This document shows positions 59,664 to 64,000 of a stretch of 64,000 nucleotides of DNA, one piece after another. Both the position numbers and the translations under genes were made by a program. A model generated the notes under the pieces. The model searched no databases. It had not been told where the DNA came from and saw only the letters and a list, made by a program, of their open reading frames with translations. The number at the start of each line of letters is the position of its first letter. Position 1 is the first letter of the stretch. The DNA is from Caryophanon tenue (GTDB lineage Bacteria > Bacillota > Bacilli > Bacillales_A > Planococcaceae). The stretch spans positions 248,001 to 312,000 of the forward strand of contig NZ_MASJ01000001.1 in the NCBI RefSeq assembly GCF_001700315.1, written 5' to 3'.

Positions 59664-60155
59664 GTGGAAGGACTGATTATTGCCCTTATTATTGGGATTG
59701 TCTCGTCGATTTTAAATGGGAAAAGCAAAAAAGATACGTCGAAAAAACCATCGCCAGTGAAGCCGTTTATGCCACAAAAAAGCATGGACACAACCGTTTC
59801 ACCAACAATACCACCTGCCACGCCAAGTCGTTCGCAGCGCCCGAAATTGGATGCCCAAATTAAATCGTTAGAAGATTTTACACGGGAAGTATTAGGGCAG
59901 TTATCGGCACAACAGCCAAAGGAACAAGCGCGCCCACAAGAGATTGTGGAGGCGGTTGTGGACAAGGTTGAAGAAGCTGTGCCGTATGTGCGTGAAGCAA
60001 TGACACGAGATGACGAAGTGGTAATGCGTATTGAGCAAACCCAGCCGACGAAGCCGGCGTTTCAAATGGCATCTAGTAAGCAGGAATTACGCCGTGCTAT
60101 TATTATGGCGGAAGTGTTAGGGAAACCAAAGGCGAAACGTCGTTCATCAATTTAA
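59664..60155 (+). CDS. YqfB-position membrane-anchored protein
   Basis: Protein of 163 residues in the place of B. subtilis yqfB. An N-terminal membrane anchor (GLIIALIIGIVSSIL, about residues 3-17) is followed by a long Pro/Lys/Thr-rich, probably disordered region (about 18-120). The C-terminal motif is SKQELRRAIIMAEVLGKPKAKR, a signature found at the end of several small Firmicutes membrane proteins. The motif resembles an adaptor or processing segment, but its function is unknown. GTG start, 30 bases after floA; likely part of the sigma-W operon. Confidence 0.82.
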   Translation: MEGLIIALIIGIVSSILNGKSKKDTSKKPSPVKPFMPQKSMDTTVSPTIPPATPSRSQRPKLDAQIKSLEDFTREVLGQLSAQQPKEQARPQEIVEAVVDKVEEAVPYVREAMTRDDEVVMRIEQTQPTKPAFQMASSKQELRRAIIMAEVLGKPKAKRRSSI

Positions 60156-60185
60156 TGAAGTAGACATGTAAACAGTGTCATAAAA

Positions 60186-60222
60186 AGGCCCTTTAGCAAT
60201 TCATACTGCTGAAGGGCTTTAT
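60186..60222 (+). terminator. Probable terminator of the nfeD-floA operon
   Basis: 11-bp stem (60188-60198 / 60207-60217, one G-U), followed by only three T. The gap 60156-60438 otherwise holds the phoH promoter region; yqfC and yqfD, found here in spore-formers, are absent. Confidence 0.6.
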
Positions 60223-60438
60223 GTGTACCTCAAATGTTTTATTGTGCTATACGATTGGCGGGTTCGTATCCATAGCAGATATGATGCATGCTTATTTTTT
60301 GATTGTTATGAAAAAGTGGGCGTTTTTTGTGACAGCAACATGTGTGAAAAGGTAAAATAACATTACAAAGTGTAAGAAAGCTATGATAGAGTGAGAATAG
60401 ATAGACTATTTTGTCACAACATAAGGGAGATTGAATGA

Positions 60439-61398
60439 ATGACAGAAAATATTTCGCCATTATTATTAGATAACCCAGCTGAAGCGGTGATGCTACTTGG
60501 GATGTCTGATCAAAACTTAAAGCTGATTGAAGAAGCGTTTCATGTGCATATTATTACACGTGGAGAGACGATTCATCTTGTAGGAGAGGATGAGGCGCGC
60601 GAGCAAGTAACGCAGCTTTTAATGGCATTACTGCAAGTTGTGCGTAAAAATATTAATATTGATACGCGCGATGTGGCAACAGCAATTGAAATGACCAATA
60701 AAGGAACGATTGAATATTTTGCGGAGTTGTATGATGTTGAAATCGGTCGTACAACAAAGGGTAAGCCGATTCGTGCGAAAACGATGGGACAACGTGCGTA
60801 TATTAATGCCATTCGTCATAATGATCTTGTATTCGGCATTGGCCCGGCTGGTACCGGCAAAACGTATTTAGCAGTTGTAATGGCTACACAAGCACTGAAA
60901 AACGGTCTTGTGAAGCGTATTGTTTTAACGCGTCCAGCAGTAGAGGCTGGGGAGTCATTAGGATTCTTACCAGGGGACTTAAAGGAAAAGGTAGACCCGT
61001 ATTTACGTCCGCTGTATGACGCATTACACGACATGTACGGAGCAGAACAAACACAACGTTTAATTGAGCGTGGTACGATTGAAATTGCGCCGCTTGCGTA
61101 TATGCGTGGGCGTACGCTAGATGATGCTTTCGTTATTTTAGATGAAGCACAAAATACGACGCACCATCAGATGAAAATGTTTTTAACACGTCTTGGCTTC
61201 GGTTCGAAAATGGTGATTACGGGCGACAAAACACAAATCGACTTACCGCGTAATACTGAAAGTGGCTTAATTGTCGCAGAGCGAACATTGAAGAAAGTAC
61301 CTGATATTAAATTCCAGTTTTTAGAGCAAGGGGATGTTGTGCGTCACCCACTCGTTGCCAAGGTGATTGAGGCGTACGCAGAAGATGACGCACGATAA
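60439..61398 (+). CDS. phoH: PhoH family ATPase
   Basis: P-loop ATPase of 319 residues with a helicase-like core, often proposed to act on RNA. An N-terminal KH-like segment (about 20-70) precedes the PhoH domain with Walker A GIGPAGTGKTYLAVVMA near 134-150, LTRPAVEAGESLGFLPGDL, Walker B AFVILDEAQNTT near 229-240 and MVITGDKTQIDLP. Next to pgpH and ybeY as in most Firmicutes, which links it to rRNA processing. Confidence 0.95.
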   Translation: MTENISPLLLDNPAEAVMLLGMSDQNLKLIEEAFHVHIITRGETIHLVGEDEAREQVTQLLMALLQVVRKNINIDTRDVATAIEMTNKGTIEYFAELYDVEIGRTTKGKPIRAKTMGQRAYINAIRHNDLVFGIGPAGTGKTYLAVVMATQALKNGLVKRIVLTRPAVEAGESLGFLPGDLKEKVDPYLRPLYDALHDMYGAEQTQRLIERGTIEIAPLAYMRGRTLDDAFVILDEAQNTTHHQMKMFLTRLGFGSKMVITGDKTQIDLPRNTESGLIVAERTLKKVPDIKFQFLEQGDVVRHPLVAKVIEAYAEDDAR

Positions 61399-61449
61399 CA
61401 ACGTTGACGATAAATACAACGAGTAGCATATAGCGCTCGTAATCTGTTA

Positions 61450-61497
61450 GAAGCACCCATGGAAAAGCAAACCTTTCATGGGTGCTTCCTTTTTTTG
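61450..61497 (+). terminator. Terminator of phoH
   Basis: Perfect 12-bp stem (61450-61461 / 61477-61488) with possible further pairing inside, followed by seven T. Confidence 0.9.
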
Positions 61498-61681
61498 TTT
61501 CATCGGCGTAAAAAACGTGAAAAAGAAATTGTACAATAGTGATACGATTTTATGACGACTTGTTGACAAATTTTTGGAGCGAAACGGCAGAAAATGATAA
61601 TTTTTAAAAAATAGCAACGATACACTGTGAATTTACAAGAAGTTGTTGTTATGATAGTAACGGAGATGTGGAGGTGTAGAC

Positions 61682-63784
61682 GTGCAACGAAAAGTAAAAA
61701 AAATTAGCGACTATATTGGCTTTCGTGCATTTTTAGTAGTTGTATTAGCGCTAATTGGCATTGTACAGTTTCTTTTTATGGAAAGCAGTGTACGAGAAGA
61801 TACATATGAAATTCGTGAATTACAACTAGCAACCGAGACAATTCGTTCACCGAAGACGGTAATTGACGAACAAAAAACCGAGCAAGATCGGGCGCTCGCC
61901 GCTGAACAAGTGCAACCTGTCTATACATTAGATGAAAGCATTGCTAAAAATCAGGCAGCACGTGTGGATTCATTTTTTGGTTATATTATTGAAACGATTA
62001 CAAACAGTGATGATGAAGCAACCGAAGAAGAAAAATTAGTGGCATTACGTGAACGTTTAACGCAAGTTGATGAGGCAAATTTAACGTTTCGTTTTACAGA
62101 CGAACAGTTAAAGTTATTTTTACGCCAGTCGATTGTTGAGTTGGAATCGTCACGCGCATTATTATCATCAATGGTGACCGAGCTATTATCAGAGCCTATT
62201 CGTGAACAGCAAATTGCGTCATATCAAAGTCGCATTGAACAAAATGTACGCGCACAGGCGATGTTCCCAGCAGACATGCTGAATGTATTAGTGGTTATGG
62301 CACGTACGGCGATTATTGAAACAGAAGTTTATAATGAAGAAATGACAAAGGCGCGTCGTCAACAGGCGAAAAACTTAGTCGAAGAGACGCGTATTTTACA
62401 AGGGCAAGTAATTGTACAAGAAGGGGAGCGCATTACTGCTGAAATGTACCGTCAATTAACATTGCTTGGTTTAACAGAGCATCAATCGAATGTACGTGTT
62501 TTTATCGGTGTGATTACGTTAACACTCATTCAATTAATGATTTTATTCGTGATGTTTGGACGTTGGCAAGCGCCAAATGCGAAAAAACAAAATGCTATTG
62601 TCATTGTGTTTTTAGTGTACACATTAGCGTTAACGCTTTTGAAAATATTAAGCATATTAGATGACCAATTTACACTGCAACTAGCCTTTTTATTCCCGAC
62701 TGCGTTAGTAGCAATGTTACTGCGCCTTTTAATTAATGAAAAGGTCGGCTTTATTGTAAGCGTGTTAATCGCTGCATCAGCAGGCTTAATGTTTAACGCG
62801 CAATTAGGGGCGATTGTGTATGTGGAAATCGTCTTATATATTTTATTTAGCAGTATCGTATCATTGCTTATTTTACGTGCTACCGAAAAATCATCGCATA
62901 TTTTACGTGCGTGTATTACGGTCAGTGCGATGAATATCATTTATGTATTCTTTTATTTAGTAATGACACAGTCGAGCTATGGCATGAAGGAGCTTATTTT
63001 TTATGCGACAGCAGCGATTGTTTCGGGTGTAGGTTCAGGTGCATTAACGATTGGGCTATTACCATTCTTTGAATCCGCATTTGGTATTTTATCAACGATG
63101 CGTTTAATTGAATTATCAAATCCGAATCACCCGTTACTTAAGAAAATTTTAACGGAAGCACCGGGCACCTATCATCATAGTCTCATGGTGGCGAATTTAG
63201 CGGATGCTGCTTGTGAAGCAATTGGTGCCGACGGTTTACTTGCTCGTGTCGGCTGTTATTACCATGATATTGGTAAAACACAGCGCCCGAATTATTTTAT
63301 TGAAAATCAAATGGGAAAAAATCCACATGATGACTTGCCACCAGACGAAAGTGCTCGTATTATTATTGAGCATACTACTTATGGTGCGGAGCTATTAGCA
63401 GAACATAAAATGCCAAAAGAGATTATTGATATTGCGTTACAGCATCATGGAACGAGTGAATTAAAGTTTTTTGTCTATAAAGCCAAAGAATTGGGAATAG
63501 ATGTAGCAGATGCACAATTCCGTTATCCAGGGCCGAAGCCTCAGACGAAAGAAGCGGCGGTAATTAGCATTGCGGATAGCGTCGAAGCAGCTGTGCGTTC
63601 AATGAAAGAGCCGACACCTGAGAAAATTCGTGACCTTGTTCAGTCGATTATTCGTGATCGCTTAACAGACCATCAATTTGATGAATGTGATATTTCATTA
63701 AAAGAATTGAAAATGATGACCGAAGTGTTTTGTGAAACATTAAATGGTATTTTTCATTCGCGTATTGAATATCCAAAAGGATGA
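61682..63784 (+). CDS. pgpH: 7TM-HD cyclic-di-AMP phosphodiesterase PgpH
   Basis: Membrane enzyme (B. subtilis YqfF) that degrades the second messenger c-di-AMP. The 700-residue product has a membrane helix at about 15-35, an extracellular 7TMR-HDED domain (about 40-270), seven helices (about 275-470), and a cytoplasmic HD domain. The metal ligands are in YHHSLMVANLADAA and YYHDIGKTQRP, with ALQHHGT further on. GTG start after GGAGGTG. It is followed by ybeY 14 bases later. Confidence 0.95.
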   Translation: MQRKVKKISDYIGFRAFLVVVLALIGIVQFLFMESSVREDTYEIRELQLATETIRSPKTVIDEQKTEQDRALAAEQVQPVYTLDESIAKNQAARVDSFFGYIIETITNSDDEATEEEKLVALRERLTQVDEANLTFRFTDEQLKLFLRQSIVELESSRALLSSMVTELLSEPIREQQIASYQSRIEQNVRAQAMFPADMLNVLVVMARTAIIETEVYNEEMTKARRQQAKNLVEETRILQGQVIVQEGERITAEMYRQLTLLGLTEHQSNVRVFIGVITLTLIQLMILFVMFGRWQAPNAKKQNAIVIVFLVYTLALTLLKILSILDDQFTLQLAFLFPTALVAMLLRLLINEKVGFIVSVLIAASAGLMFNAQLGAIVYVEIVLYILFSSIVSLLILRATEKSSHILRACITVSAMNIIYVFFYLVMTQSSYGMKELIFYATAAIVSGVGSGALTIGLLPFFESAFGILSTMRLIELSNPNHPLLKKILTEAPGTYHHSLMVANLADAACEAIGADGLLARVGCYYHDIGKTQRPNYFIENQMGKNPHDDLPPDESARIIIEHTTYGAELLAEHKMPKEIIDIALQHHGTSELKFFVYKAKELGIDVADAQFRYPGPKPQTKEAAVISIADSVEAAVRSMKEPTPEKIRDLVQSIIRDRLTDHQFDECDISLKELKMMTEVFCETLNGIFHSRIEYPKG

Positions 63785-63798
63785 AAGTAGGGACAACT

Positions 63799-64000
63799 AT
63801 GTTACACATTGACTTTTTAGATGAAACAAATGACGTACAAGAAGCACATATTGCGCTTGTATCATCATTATTACAACATGCCGCAACGATCGAACAAGTA
63901 GAAGACGGTACAGAAGTATCGGTAACGTTTGTGACGAATGATGCGATTCAAGAAATTAATCGTGATTACCGTGATAAAGACCAGCCGACAGATGTAATTT
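63799..64000 (+). CDS. ybeY: rRNA maturation endonuclease YbeY, 5' part only
   Basis: Only the first 67 residues lie inside the window. They start MLHIDFLDETNDV and include VSVTFVTNDAIQEINRDYR-DKDQPTDV, the conserved YbeY segment just before the zinc-binding region, which lies beyond the edge. The order pgpH-ybeY supports the call. RBS GTAGGGA before the ATG. Confidence 0.93.
   Translation, partial: MLHIDFLDETNDVQEAHIALVSSLLQHAATIEQVEDGTEVSVTFVTNDAIQEINRDYRDKDQPTDVI

Overview
The window is a gene-dense chromosomal core region of a low-to-moderate-GC Gram-positive bacterium of the order Bacillales. The gene order closely follows the Bacillus subtilis yrvN-yrrC, alaS-greA, yqeG-yqeV and rpsU-yqfG neighbourhoods. 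Details point to the Planococcaceae and most likely to a non-spore-forming, motile member such as Kurthia: the sporulation genes gpr, spoIIP and yqfC-yqfD are missing exactly where spore-formers carry them. The genus assignment is inference from synteny and protein style, not from a search.

Layout. 1-5.2 kb: nagB, a tcdA-like dehydratase, two unknown proteins and an atypical chemotaxis receptor, followed by a roughly 300-bp structured intergenic repeat. 5.7-14.5 kb: rarA on the minus strand, then cymR-iscS-mnmA-TPR (sulfur relay for tRNA 2-thiouridine) and recD2. This conserved block is interrupted by a minus-strand pair, a eukaryotic-type HisA and an unknown acidic protein. 15-27.5 kb: a nucleoside transporter, T-box-controlled alaS, reoM-ruvX-yrzB, a tandem DUF1292 protein, a YjdM/PhnA zinc-ribbon protein, mltG, a probable small ORF, trmR-trhP1-trhP2 (tRNA mo5U34 synthesis), udk and an unusually long greA. 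27.5-38.6 kb: mtnN, divergent pssA/psd, then yqeG-yqeH-aroE-yhbY-nadD-yqeK-rsfS-yqeM and the comEA-EB-EC DNA-uptake operon.

38.6-54.5 kb: yqzM, holA, rpsT, lepA, a cytosolic TPR-GGDEF protein, hemW, then the CIRCE-controlled heat-shock operon hrcA-grpE-dnaK-dnaJ with a second J-protein gene, and prmA-rsmE-mtaB. 54.8-64 kb: deoC, rpsU, an orphan trpB, a sigma-W-type promoter driving nfeD-floA-yqfB-like, phoH, pgpH and the start of ybeY, which runs off the window.

The genes work mainly in translation and its quality control: tRNA modification (mnmA, trmR, trhP1/2, mtaB, tcdA), ribosome biogenesis (yqeH, rsfS, yhbY, lepA, prmA, rsmE, ybeY), protein folding, DNA maintenance and uptake, and phospholipid synthesis. 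I found no tRNA or rRNA gene, CRISPR array, insertion sequence or prophage, and no clear unknown multi-gene system. The most interesting departures are the HisA-like pair, the extended GreA, the duplicated J-protein, the orphan TrpB with GAG repeats over its start, the tandem DUF1292 protein, and a dispersed hairpin repeat present in both orientations.
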